From AEGEAN-183 sp964614345 (GTDB taxonomy: Bacteria > Pseudomonadota > Gammaproteobacteria > Magnimaribacterales > Magnimaribacteraceae), in assembly GCA_964614345.1 (NCBI GenBank), contig CAZTLP010000004.1, positions 8,605 to 72,604 on the forward strand: a stretch of DNA of 64,000 nucleotides, read 5' to 3'. Positions 35,552 to 42,312 of this stretch are shown here, in pieces; the stretch's first letter is position 1; each line of letters opens with the position of its first letter. Under the pieces are notes generated by a model that saw nothing but the letters and a program-made list of their open reading frames with translations, was not told where the DNA came from and did no database searches. The position numbers and the translations under genes are program-made.

Positions 35552-35644
35552 ATGTTGATTATATTGGGAATTCTTGACTTCACATATTCTGGTGTCAAAA
35601 TGCGCCACCTTCAGCTTTTTGCTGATTGCGGGTACTTATTATGA
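35552..35644 (+). CDS. Candidate Leu/Ile-rich leader peptide before ilvB
   Basis: A 30-codon ORF fills the gap between the glycerate-kinase stop and ilvB. It opens MLIILGILDF and closes ADCGYLL, and 11 of 30 residues are Leu, Ile or Val. Its TGA overlaps the ilvB ATG (ATGA). This is what a branched-chain amino-acid leader peptide could look like, but there is no Shine-Dalgarno and no terminator hairpin before ilvB, so regulation, if any, would be by translational coupling. Confidence 0.3.
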   Translation: MLIILGILDFTYSGVKMRHLQLFADCGYLL

Positions 35645-37389
35645 GTAAAGAAAAATTATCTGGAGGAGAAGCCCTTATGAGGTCCCTTCAAGACGAGGGA
35701 ATAGAGCTGGTGTTTGGGTATCCTGGCGGAGCTTCTCTGCATATTTATGATGCTTTATTTAACCAACAAGCAGTTCAGCATGTTTTAGTTAGGCATGAAC
35801 AGGGGGCAGTACACGCAGCTGATGGGTATGCAAGAAGTACAGGGAAGGCCGGTGTAGTTTTTGTTACTTCAGGCCCGGGCGCCACTAATGCCATTACAGG
35901 TCTAGCTACTGCCTATATGGATTCAACTCCTGTAATAGTAATTTCTGGTCAGGTTAAAAGTCACCTTATAGGAACAGACTCATTTCAAGAAACTGACATG
36001 ATTGGCGTATCTCGACCAGTTGTTAAGCATAGTTTTTTGGCTCAGAGAGCTGAAGATATTCCGATGATCATTAAGAAAGCATTTCATATTGCGACCACAG
36101 GCAGGCCGGGTCCAGTGGTCATAGATATTCCTAAAGACGTTACAGATCCAGACTATAAGTTTGATTACAGTTACCCCAAAGATGTAGACATAAGATCTTA
36201 TAACCCAGTAGAAGAAGGTCATTCAGGTCAAATAAGAAAAGCTGCAAAACTTTTACTAAATTCAGAGAGACCCGTAATTTACAGTGGGGGAGGTGTAATT
36301 CAGAATGATGCCTCTGAAGAATTAACCTCGCTGGTTCAATTTCTAGACTTCCCTGTAACTAATACCCTTATGGGGCTAGGAGCTTACCCAGGCACAGACA
36401 AAAACTTTTTAGGCATGTTAGGTATGCACGGTACTTATGAAGCCAACATGGCCATGCATAACTGTGACTTGATTCTTGCTGTTGGGGCAAGGTTCGATGA
36501 TCGAATAACTAATGACCCAGCTCAATTTGCTTTAAGTGCAAAAAAAATTCATATCGATATAGACCCAGCTTCGCTATCTAAGATCATTAAGGCTGATGTC
36601 CCAATTGTAGGTTCAGCTAAAACTTGTTTAGATCAACTATTAAAAGAACTAAAGAAAAATGAATCTAAATTAGATAAGAACAAAATTGAACCTTGGCGTA
36701 AACAAATCAAAGAATGGCGTAAAGAGCATGGTTTAAATCATCAAATGTTAGAAGATGCAGTTAGTAGTAAAAAAATTCTACCGCAGCATGTAATTCAGTC
36801 TTTATATAAGGAAACTAAAGGCGATGCTTATGTTACTTCTGATGTTGGTCAACACCAGATGTTTGCCGCCCAGTATTATCACTTCGATAAACCAAGGCGC
36901 TGGATAAATTCAGGGGGATTAGGAACAATGGGTTTCGGATTACCAGCAGCTATGGGAGTTCAGTTAGCTTTTCCTAATTCAACTGTTGCTTGCGTAACTG
37001 GAGAAGGCAGTATCCAAATGTGTATACAAGAGCTCTCTACATGTCTTCAATACGATTTACCAATAAAGATTATTAATCTAAATAATTCTGCTCTCGGTAT
37101 GGTTAAGCAATGGCAGGACATGCAATATGGTGGCAGACTCTCCCAAAGTACTTACGAGGACTCCTTACCAGATTTTGCAAAATTAACAGAATCATTTGGT
37201 CATGTGGGATTAAGAGTCGAGAAACCTGAAGAATTAGAATCAGCCATGAAGAAATGCTTTGAATTAAAAGATAAATTAGTTTTTCTTGATATTGTTATTG
37301 ATGAAGACGAACATGTTTATCCTATGTTAGAGGCTGGCATGGCCATGGATTCGATGTGGATAGATAAAAAAACAAAGACTTGGGAATGA
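35641..37389 (+). CDS. ilvB: Acetolactate synthase large subunit
   Basis: A 582-residue ThDP- and FAD-dependent enzyme that condenses two pyruvates, or pyruvate and 2-oxobutyrate, in branched-chain amino-acid synthesis. Motifs: the catalytic-Glu region VRHEQGAVHAADGYARSTG, FAD region, and the ThDP/Mg motif GEGSIQMCIQELSTCLQYDLPIKIINLNN in the C-terminal domain. The ATG at 35641 (MSKEKLSGGEALM) is preferred; a TTG 15 nt upstream is in frame. It overlaps ilvH through ATGA. Confidence 0.97.
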   Translation: MSKEKLSGGEALMRSLQDEGIELVFGYPGGASLHIYDALFNQQAVQHVLVRHEQGAVHAADGYARSTGKAGVVFVTSGPGATNAITGLATAYMDSTPVIVISGQVKSHLIGTDSFQETDMIGVSRPVVKHSFLAQRAEDIPMIIKKAFHIATTGRPGPVVIDIPKDVTDPDYKFDYSYPKDVDIRSYNPVEEGHSGQIRKAAKLLLNSERPVIYSGGGVIQNDASEELTSLVQFLDFPVTNTLMGLGAYPGTDKNFLGMLGMHGTYEANMAMHNCDLILAVGARFDDRITNDPAQFALSAKKIHIDIDPASLSKIIKADVPIVGSAKTCLDQLLKELKKNESKLDKNKIEPWRKQIKEWRKEHGLNHQMLEDAVSSKKILPQHVIQSLYKETKGDAYVTSDVGQHQMFAAQYYHFDKPRRWINSGGLGTMGFGLPAAMGVQLAFPNSTVACVTGEGSIQMCIQELSTCLQYDLPIKIINLNNSALGMVKQWQDMQYGGRLSQSTYEDSLPDFAKLTESFGHVGLRVEKPEELESAMKKCFELKDKLVFLDIVIDEDEHVYPMLEAGMAMDSMWIDKKTKTWE

Positions 37390-37865
37390 AGAGAGTTATT
37401 GCATTGTTAATGGAAAATCAACCTGGCGCTTTGTCTAGAGTTGTAGGACTGTTCTCTCAAAGAGGCTATAACATTGAATCATTAATCGTTGCCCCGACTG
37501 AAGATCCCTCTTTATCCAGATTAACTATGACAACTCATGGAGACTCTCAAGTAGTTGAGCAAATTACCAAGCAATTAAATAAACTTATTGATGTAGTTAA
37601 GGTACTGGACTTATCTCTAGAAGAATATGTAGGAAGAGAGCTCTTACTTATAAAAATGGAATTTTCAGAGAAAGCCGAAGCTGAGGTATCAAGTTTAGGA
37701 GGACAAGTTTTATTCAAAGATGACAATCTTCTAAATGTTGAATTTGTAGGAACCTCAGAAGAATTAGATGAAATAGTTACCTTATTGGCTAAATTAAACC
37801 CTTTGGAAGTAGTAAGAACAGGACTTTCAGGTATATCCTCTACAGCAAAAACCTTAACAATCTAA
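37386..37865 (+). CDS. ilvH: Acetolactate synthase small (regulatory) subunit
   Basis: A 159-residue regulatory subunit with an N-terminal ACT domain (MKRVIALLMENQPGALSRVVGLFSQRGYNIESL), which binds valine for feedback inhibition, and the C-terminal ALS_ss_C domain (about 85-159). The ATG at 37386 overlaps the ilvB stop; a TTG two codons earlier is less likely. Length is that of E. coli IlvH. Followed by ilvC with a 15-nt gap. Confidence 0.96.
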   Translation: MKRVIALLMENQPGALSRVVGLFSQRGYNIESLIVAPTEDPSLSRLTMTTHGDSQVVEQITKQLNKLIDVVKVLDLSLEEYVGRELLLIKMEFSEKAEAEVSSLGGQVLFKDDNLLNVEFVGTSEELDEIVTLLAKLNPLEVVRTGLSGISSTAKTLTI

Positions 37866-37880
37866 TTTCAGGAGAAAGTT

Positions 37881-38912
37881 ATGCAAATTTATTACGACAA
37901 AGATGCTGATCTTGAATCGCTAAAGAGTAAAAAGATAGTTGTTGTCGGGTATGGTTCTCAAGGGCATGCTCATGCTAACAATCTGAAAGATTCAGGTATG
38001 GATGTAAGTGTTGCACTTAGAAAAGACTCTTCGTCTTGGCAAAAAGCAGAAGAAGCAGGTTTTAATGTTCAAGAGGTAAAAGAAGCAGTAAAGGAAGCAG
38101 ATTTAGTTATGGTTTTAATGCCGGATGAACTTCAATCTTCTACTTACAGTGCTGAAATAAATGAAAATATTAAAAAAGGTGCTGTTTTAGCCTTTGCTCA
38201 TGGATTCAATATCCATTTTGAAATGATCGTTCCAAGAGAAGATCTTGATGTAGTAATGATTGCTCCCAAGGGGCCAGGTCATACCGTACGATCACAATAC
38301 GTTGAAGGAGCAGGTGTGCCTTGTTTAATTGCTATTCATAAAGATGTGTCAGGTAAGGCTAAAGATAGTGCTTTGGCATATGCTTCCGCAATAGGCTCAG
38401 GCAGAGCCGGAATTATTGAAACTAACTTTAAAGATGAAACAGAAACGGATCTGTTTGGTGAACAAGCTGTGCTTTGTGGTGGTTTGACTTCTCTTATTCA
38501 AGCGGGATATGAAGTGCTCGTTGAAGCAGGTTATCCTCCAGAGATGGCCTATTTTGAATGTCTTCATGAAGTTAAATTAATAGTTGATTTGATATATGAA
38601 GATGGATTACAAAATATGCGTTATAGCATTTCCAATACCGCAGAATTTGGAGATTATACGAGTGGACCAAAAATCATTACTGAAGAGACTAAAGAAGAGA
38701 TGAGGGCAATACTGAAGAGAATTCAGTCAGGTGAGTTTGCAGAACAGTTCATGTCTGATTGCAGACAGAGCAATGATGGTAAGGGCGGTCCTGAAATGAA
38801 AAATTACAGAGAGAAAGCTTCTTCTCATCCTATCGAAGAAGTAGGAAGGGAACTTAGAGCAATGATGCCATGGATTGCCCAGAATAAGTTGGTGGATAAA
38901 ACCAAAAACTAA
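37881..38912 (+). CDS. ilvC: Ketol-acid reductoisomerase (class I)
   Basis: A 343-residue NADPH-dependent enzyme that isomerises and reduces acetolactate or acetohydroxybutyrate. The nucleotide motif GYGSQGHAHANNLKDSG is near residue 24. The metal-binding ETDLFGEQAVLCGG and the C-terminal helix region AYFECLHEVKLIVDLIYE complete the short (class I) form. AGGAGA precedes the ATG by 7 nt, a strong ribosome site. It ends the ilvB-ilvH-ilvC run; pssA follows after 5 nt. Confidence 0.97.
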   Translation: MQIYYDKDADLESLKSKKIVVVGYGSQGHAHANNLKDSGMDVSVALRKDSSSWQKAEEAGFNVQEVKEAVKEADLVMVLMPDELQSSTYSAEINENIKKGAVLAFAHGFNIHFEMIVPREDLDVVMIAPKGPGHTVRSQYVEGAGVPCLIAIHKDVSGKAKDSALAYASAIGSGRAGIIETNFKDETETDLFGEQAVLCGGLTSLIQAGYEVLVEAGYPPEMAYFECLHEVKLIVDLIYEDGLQNMRYSISNTAEFGDYTSGPKIITEETKEEMRAILKRIQSGEFAEQFMSDCRQSNDGKGGPEMKNYREKASSHPIEEVGRELRAMMPWIAQNKLVDKTKN

Positions 38913-38917
38913 ATCAA

Positions 38918-39700
38918 GTGTCCAAAAAACCAGAAAACTTAGATCTTTATGACGAGCATGAAGAAGTTGTTTCTGAAGGTGGAAAAAAAGTTAGAAGACG
39001 AGGTATATTTCTATTACCTAATCTTTTAACGACAGCCTCTTTATTTGCAGGATTCTTTTCTATAGTTTCTTCAGTCGAAGGAAACTTTATTAATGCATGT
39101 GTGGCAATATTCGTCGCACAAATTTTTGATGGTTTGGATGGTAGGGTAGCAAGACTGGCTAAAGCAGAGAGTCAATTTGGAGCTCAATACGACAGTCTCA
39201 GTGACGTTATTTCATTTGGACTTGCTCCTGCTCTTTGTATATTTCTTTGGGGTTTGAATTCACTAGGCCAAGCTGGCTGGGTCTTTTCATTTTTATTTGT
39301 TGCTGCTGCAGCCCTTAGACTAGCTAGATTTAATACGAACATTGGATCAGAAGATAAGTTTTTTAAGGGTCTGCCAAGTCCAGTCGCAGCAGGTTTAATT
39401 ATCTATTATGTATGGTACTTAAGTTCTTTGGGTCTGCAGGGTGAAAGTGTATTTCCAACTTTAGCAATCATTAGTGCTAGCGTAACTGGTATAACAGCTA
39501 TCTTAATGGTAGTTAATGTTCCTTACTATAGTTTCAAAGAGATTGAGATGAAGAGAAGAGTGCCTTTCTTTTCTATATTAATGGTGGTCTTCCTTTTTGC
39601 TTTAATTTCTCTTGATCCACCCCTTGTCCTTCTTACCTGTGCATTTCTCTATATTTTATCCGGCCCTATTATTTGGATAGTAAAAACCTTACGGAACTAA
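38918..39700 (+). CDS. pssA: CDP-diacylglycerol-serine O-phosphatidyltransferase
   Basis: A 260-residue inner-membrane CDP-alcohol phosphatidyltransferase that makes phosphatidylserine, the precursor of phosphatidylethanolamine. The catalytic signature DGLDGRVARLAKAESQFG is followed at the right distance by QYDSLSDVISFGLAPA. After a hydrophilic N terminus of about 25 residues there are about eight hydrophobic segments. The start is GTG at 38918. The ilvC-pssA neighbourhood is usual in gammaproteobacteria. Its 3' end probably contains the tRNA-Ile promoter. Confidence 0.94.
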   Translation: MSKKPENLDLYDEHEEVVSEGGKKVRRRGIFLLPNLLTTASLFAGFFSIVSSVEGNFINACVAIFVAQIFDGLDGRVARLAKAESQFGAQYDSLSDVISFGLAPALCIFLWGLNSLGQAGWVFSFLFVAAAALRLARFNTNIGSEDKFFKGLPSPVAAGLIIYYVWYLSSLGLQGESVFPTLAIISASVTGITAILMVVNVPYYSFKEIEMKRRVPFFSILMVVFLFALISLDPPLVLLTCAFLYILSGPIIWIVKTLRN

Positions 39701-39717
39701 CTTATTCATTGTAAGAT
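39689..39717 (+). promoter_or_regulatory. Candidate promoter of tRNA-Ile
   Basis: TTACGG (39689-39694) and TAAGAT (39712-39717) are 17 nt apart, and a C-rich stretch (CGCCCTCC) follows the -10, as in stable-RNA promoters with a GC-rich discriminator. The -35 lies within the last codons of pssA. Pattern read by eye. Confidence 0.4.
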
Positions 39718-39734
39718 TCGCCCTCCACGCAAGT

Positions 39735-39811
39735 GGGTCTGTAGCTCAGTTGGTCAGAGCGCACCCCTGATAAGGGTGAGGTCGGAAGTTCAAGTCTTCC
39801 CAGACCCACCA
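39735..39811 (+). tRNA. tRNA-Ile (anticodon GAT)
   Basis: A complete 77-nt cloverleaf: acceptor stem GGGTCTG/CAGACCC, D-arm GCTC/GAGC, anticodon stem CACCC/GGGTG with loop CTGATAA (anticodon GAT), T-arm with GGAAG/CTTCC around TTCAAGT, and an encoded ACCA end. It is not beside rRNA genes, although tRNA-Ile(GAT) often lies in rRNA operons. The last 45 nt are repeated exactly at 41387-41431 and 22 nt again at 47393-47414, so this gene appears to be an integration site. Confidence 0.97.
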
Positions 39812-39839
39812 GTTTCCTCAAGTTAGATAAGGGTTTCAG

Positions 39840-39867
39840 AGAGTTTCATGGTTGAAACTCTTTTTTT
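39840..39867 (+). terminator. Rho-independent terminator after tRNA-Ile
   Basis: A 9-bp stem AGAGTTTCA/TGAAACTCT with the 4-nt loop TGGT is followed directly by a T-run (39861-39867). It lies 28 nt after the tRNA and is well formed. Confidence 0.85.
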
Positions 39868-39872
39868 ATTTC

Positions 39873-39891
39873 TATTCACACTTATTCACAC
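39873..39891 (+). repeat. Tandem TATTCACAC pair, left end of cassette
   Basis: TATTCACAC occurs at 39873-39881 and again at 39883-39891 (10-nt period, about one helical turn). The same 9-mer is paired at the right end (41315-41335). Direct repeats of this kind near att sites resemble arm-type binding sites of tyrosine integrases. Confidence 0.65.
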
Positions 39892-39901
39892 AGTAAATAA
39901 T

Positions 39902-39938
39902 ATGTTCGGATGAACATTTTTTGTTCTGTAGAACAAAA
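39902..39938 (+). promoter_or_regulatory. Two GTTC/GAAC palindromes, left flank
   Basis: ATGTTC-GGAT-GAACAT (39902-39917) is followed at once by a 20-nt palindrome TTTTGTTCT-GT-AGAACAAAA (39919-39938). Its core GTTCTGTAGAAC recurs in a 24-bp perfect palindrome on the right flank. They look like dimer-binding operators or recombination accessory sites. Confidence 0.5.
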
Positions 39939-39958
39939 TTCATTAAGATGAACCTTGT

Positions 39959-40000
39959 ACCTACTTAGCTCAGTTTTGGTAGAGCAGAAGACTCTTAAGC
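39959..40000 (+). pseudogene. tRNA-Lys(CTT) 5' fragment
   Basis: About 42 nt read as the 5' half of a tRNA: the D-arm TAGCTCAG...GGTAGAGC and an anticodon stem-loop start with loop CTCTTAA (anticodon CTT). The 3' strand of the anticodon stem does not pair, and there is no T-arm or acceptor 3' strand. The match ends at the anticodon loop, the same landmark where the tRNA-Ile duplication begins. It suggests an earlier recombination at a tRNA-Lys gene. Confidence 0.65.
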
Positions 40001-40038
40001 TCAAAAATGCATTCATTAAAGTTTGGTATAGTTAGAAA

Positions 40039-40125
40039 ATGAAAAAAACTTCCTTAACCCTATCCCTCCTGCTAATCCTGTTTGCTGGTTGTTCATTCAG
40101 AAATAATTCCTGCTATATTAATTAA
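40039..40125 (+). CDS. Tiny lipoprotein ORF (28 aa), possibly truncated
   Basis: An ORF of 28 codons opening MKKTSLTLSLLLILFAGC, a textbook lipoprotein signal peptide with lipobox LFAGC, followed by only ten residues before the stop. It may be a very small lipoprotein of the entericidin or lysis-protein kind, or the cut-off 5' end of a larger lipoprotein gene. No clear Shine-Dalgarno is present. Inside the tRNA-Ile cassette. Confidence 0.4.
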   Translation: MKKTSLTLSLLLILFAGCSFRNNSCYIN

Positions 40126-40189
40126 TTTTTAGATTTATCTCTTAAAAATAAGTTCCCAATACTATAATTAGAGAATCAGGAACAGGATC

Positions 40190-41170
40190 GTGTCAGTAAT
40201 TGAAGCAGAGAGAATCATTGCCAACCATGAGCGTATGCCTCATTCACCAGAGTATGAGAATGGTTCGGCATACACGCAAGACACGTATCGTCCGATTGAG
40301 CAAGGTGTAGTGCCAATCACAGATGCTGGGTTTATCCACGCAGATGCAGCTTATGATGTGGTCAGCGCTAGCGCTGGATATATGTTCCGTTTGCAGGATC
40401 ACATCAAGCGATTTACAGAATCTTGTGCAAAGTTTAGGTTAGAAAACCCTTACAGTGAGGCTCAAACAGAAGAGATTCTGAACAATCTCGTTCGATTGGC
40501 CGGATTGAAGGATGCATACATCTGGTGGGCTGTAACGAGGGGTGAACTCGAAGAGGGCGACCGTGTCTCAGCCCAATATAAAAATAAGTTCTATGCGTTC
40601 GTGACGCCCTATATGTTTATTCATGGGGATAAACTCCGAACCCGTGGCGCCAAAGTTAAGATCAGTACCGAATTTAAGAGAATACCAAAAGAATCAGTAG
40701 ACCCTACAGCCAAGAACTTCCATTGGATGGATATGAAACTGTCCTTGTTTGAGGCAATTATGTCTGGTGCCGAGTGGTCAGTGCTCACCGATTTTGACGG
40801 TAATCTCACTGAAGCGCCCGGCTGCAACATATTTCTAATCAAGGATGGTGTGCTCAAGACACCGGATGATGGTTGTCTTGAAGGTATCACGCGCCAAACG
40901 GTTTTCGATCTTGCCGAAGAACTTGAGGTAAAGCTAGAAGTGACAAAGATTCCGGTGCAGGAACTAGTCGATGCCGATGAAGCATTCTTAACCTCGACTG
41001 CGGGTGGCATTATGCCTGTTACGTCAGTTAACGAACGGCTATTAGGCGGACTCAATGGACCCGGCGAGATAACAACCCAGCTACACAACCTCTACTGGGA
41101 GAAGCGTTGGGCTGGATGGCTGGGTACGCCGATTGATTACAGATGCGGAGCAACAAAAGAAAAAACGTGA
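40190..41170 (+). CDS. Fold-type IV aminotransferase, (R)-amine-transaminase-like
   Basis: A 326-residue PLP enzyme of aminotransferase class IV. The segment PITDAGFIHADAAYDVV near residue 42, RIPKESVDPTAKNFHWMDM with the PLP lysine at K175, and LTEAPGCNIFLIKDG then LEGITRQTVFDLAEEL resemble the (R)-selective amine:pyruvate transaminase branch (ATA-117 type) more than IlvE or Dat. Start is GTG at 40190 with AGGA upstream. Its DNA is clearly richer in G and C (about half by eye) and uses GC-ending codons more than the AT-rich genes around it, a sign of transfer. It is the only real cargo gene of the cassette. Substrate unknown. Confidence 0.85.
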   Translation: MSVIEAERIIANHERMPHSPEYENGSAYTQDTYRPIEQGVVPITDAGFIHADAAYDVVSASAGYMFRLQDHIKRFTESCAKFRLENPYSEAQTEEILNNLVRLAGLKDAYIWWAVTRGELEEGDRVSAQYKNKFYAFVTPYMFIHGDKLRTRGAKVKISTEFKRIPKESVDPTAKNFHWMDMKLSLFEAIMSGAEWSVLTDFDGNLTEAPGCNIFLIKDGVLKTPDDGCLEGITRQTVFDLAEELEVKLEVTKIPVQELVDADEAFLTSTAGGIMPVTSVNERLLGGLNGPGEITTQLHNLYWEKRWAGWLGTPIDYRCGATKEKT

Positions 41171-41227
41171 GGAGAAGATAAAAAAAACAAGAAAATTCTA
41201 AAACCTAACCAAACCTCCCTGCTGCTG

Positions 41228-41251
41228 TTCGTTGTTCTGCAGAACAACGAA
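41228..41251 (+). promoter_or_regulatory. 24-bp perfect palindrome, right flank
   Basis: TTCGTTGTTCTG and its exact reverse complement are joined without spacer. The core GTTCTGCAGAAC is nearly identical to the left-flank palindrome at 39919-39938. It lies 57 nt after the aminotransferase stop and has no T-run, so it is unlikely to be a plain terminator. Confidence 0.6.
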
Positions 41252-41314
41252 TTGAGATAAACAATATTTTAGTGTTCACATTTCGCTGAGAAACGACACA
41301 ATAAAGTACCAAAA

Positions 41315-41335
41315 TATTCACACTAGTATTCACAC
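41315..41335 (+). repeat. Tandem TATTCACAC pair, right end of cassette
   Basis: TATTCACAC at 41315-41323 and 41327-41335 (12-nt period, each followed by TAGT). Same 9-mer and same paired layout as at the left end; located about 50 nt before the duplicated tRNA end. Confidence 0.65.
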
Positions 41336-41386
41336 TAGTTGAATGTAACCCCTATAGGTATAAGGTTTTGATGTACGAACAAGACA

Positions 41387-41431
41387 CTGATAAGGGTGAG
41401 GTCGGAAGTTCAAGTCTTCCCAGACCCACCA
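41387..41431 (+). repeat. attR-like copy of tRNA-Ile 3' end (45 nt)
   Basis: Identical over 45 nt to 39767-39811, from the first base of the anticodon loop through the CCA end. Upstream sequence differs from the very next base (ACA instead of CCC). It cannot form a tRNA on its own. Confidence 0.95.
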
Positions 41432-41488
41432 ATTGTTTCATTTATATCTGTGTTATTCTTATTTTTAAATATTAATAAGGAGAAATTA

Positions 41489-42223
41489 ATGAAATATTTA
41501 CTAACTATAATCTTATCATTTGGATGTTTTGCGCTTGCCAATGCTTCTGAACTACCCCCATCAGTCAGTGCAGAATATTTTGGATGTAAATTGGATGATA
41601 ATAAGGATTTAAATGATTTAAACACTTGGGTAAAGAAATGGAATAGATGGATGGACTCAAGTGATTTAGGCGAATATGAAGCTAGTCTTTTAACTCCTTT
41701 ATATAGATCTCCAAATGACGAGCTCGATTTTATGTGGGTTGGAAGGACTAATAGCTGGAAGGAACTAGCTAGAGGGCAATCAGCTTATAGGTCTTCAGGT
41801 TTAGCAGATACTTTCCCAGCAAAATCTTGTCCGTTTAGCTTCATTGCTAGGCAGATACCTGTAAACGGAACTGACTTTAGAGATCAAATGAACCAGGATG
41901 AATTTGTTGCAGCATACTGGCTTTGTAACATAGAAAAAGGAAAATCAATTGAAGATGTTTATTCTTTACAAGAGAGAAGAATGAAAAATATATCTGAAAG
42001 TGGAAACGCGATTGCTTCAAGGATTGTTGTTCCAAGACAGGGAACTCCTGAAGCTATAAGAGATTACGATTTTGTAATGCTTTATGTTTCACCTAGCTTA
42101 GAACAGTGGGGAGCTAATGTAGATAACTACGTAACAAATATCCAAGGTTCTGAAGAAGATTCTATGGATGGAGTTTTTAATTGTGACCATTCTACTGTCT
42201 ATGTAGGACGAACTGTAAGATAA
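41489..42223 (+). CDS. Secreted protein of unknown function
   Basis: A 244-residue protein with a clear signal peptide (MKYLLTIILSFGCFALANA, cleavage before SELPP). The start at 41489 follows an AAGGAG Shine-Dalgarno; the frame stays open upstream through the att copy but that part is not coding. The mature protein has four to five cysteines (for example YFGCKLDD, KSCPFSF, WLCNIEKG, FNCDHST), which suggests disulfides in the periplasm. Two similar halves may exist (both have W/Y-rich stretches followed by G), like dimeric alpha-beta barrels, but I cannot assign a family. It ends at a strong terminator. Confidence 0.75.
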   Translation: MKYLLTIILSFGCFALANASELPPSVSAEYFGCKLDDNKDLNDLNTWVKKWNRWMDSSDLGEYEASLLTPLYRSPNDELDFMWVGRTNSWKELARGQSAYRSSGLADTFPAKSCPFSFIARQIPVNGTDFRDQMNQDEFVAAYWLCNIEKGKSIEDVYSLQERRMKNISESGNAIASRIVVPRQGTPEAIRDYDFVMLYVSPSLEQWGANVDNYVTNIQGSEEDSMDGVFNCDHSTVYVGRTVR

Positions 42224-42251
42224 AAAAAAGAGCCCGAAAGGGCTCTTTTTT
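42224..42251 (+). terminator. Rho-independent terminator
   Basis: The hairpin GAGCCC-GAAA-GGGCTC (42230-42245) is flanked by an A-run and followed by six T residues, a near-ideal bidirectional intrinsic terminator right after the secreted-protein stop. Confidence 0.95.
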
Positions 42252-42312
42252 GGTTGAGGTTAGAAGATTAAATCTTCCTTGACCCAGAAACTTAATAGCG
42301 AGGTAAGATTTA

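Larger units (their letters stand above)
39812..41431 (+). mobile_element. Minimal tRNA-Ile integrative cassette (1,620 bp, no integrase)
   Basis: The unit begins just after the tRNA-Ile CCA and ends with a 45-nt exact duplicate of the tRNA 3' part, starting at the first base of the anticodon loop. That is the crossover region used by tyrosine recombinases at tRNA genes. Inside are two pairs of TATTCACAC repeats (one pair near each end), related palindromes on each flank, a tRNA-Lys 5' fragment, a 28-aa lipoprotein ORF and one GC-richer aminotransferase gene. The 378 nt between the tRNA and the aminotransferase hold only these small items. No recombinase is encoded, so movement would need one supplied in trans. 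Confidence 0.75.

Noticed and set aside
40039..40125. The 28-aa lipoprotein ORF as an independent toxin or bacteriocin-release gene
   Set aside because: Only a signal peptide plus ten residues can be seen, with no ribosome site and no partner gene; a truncated lipoprotein start is as likely. Kept as a low-confidence feature only.
40621..41088. A 155-codon antisense ORF within the cassette aminotransferase
   Set aside because: The plus-strand gene has full PLP-enzyme motifs; the antisense frame is open because of GC-richer codon bias. Ser-rich, low-complexity product.
41396..41488. Coding extension of the secreted-protein gene upstream of 41489
   Set aside because: The frame is open through the duplicated tRNA end, but the ATG at 41489 has an AAGGAG ribosome site and begins a proper signal peptide, so the extension is non-coding.
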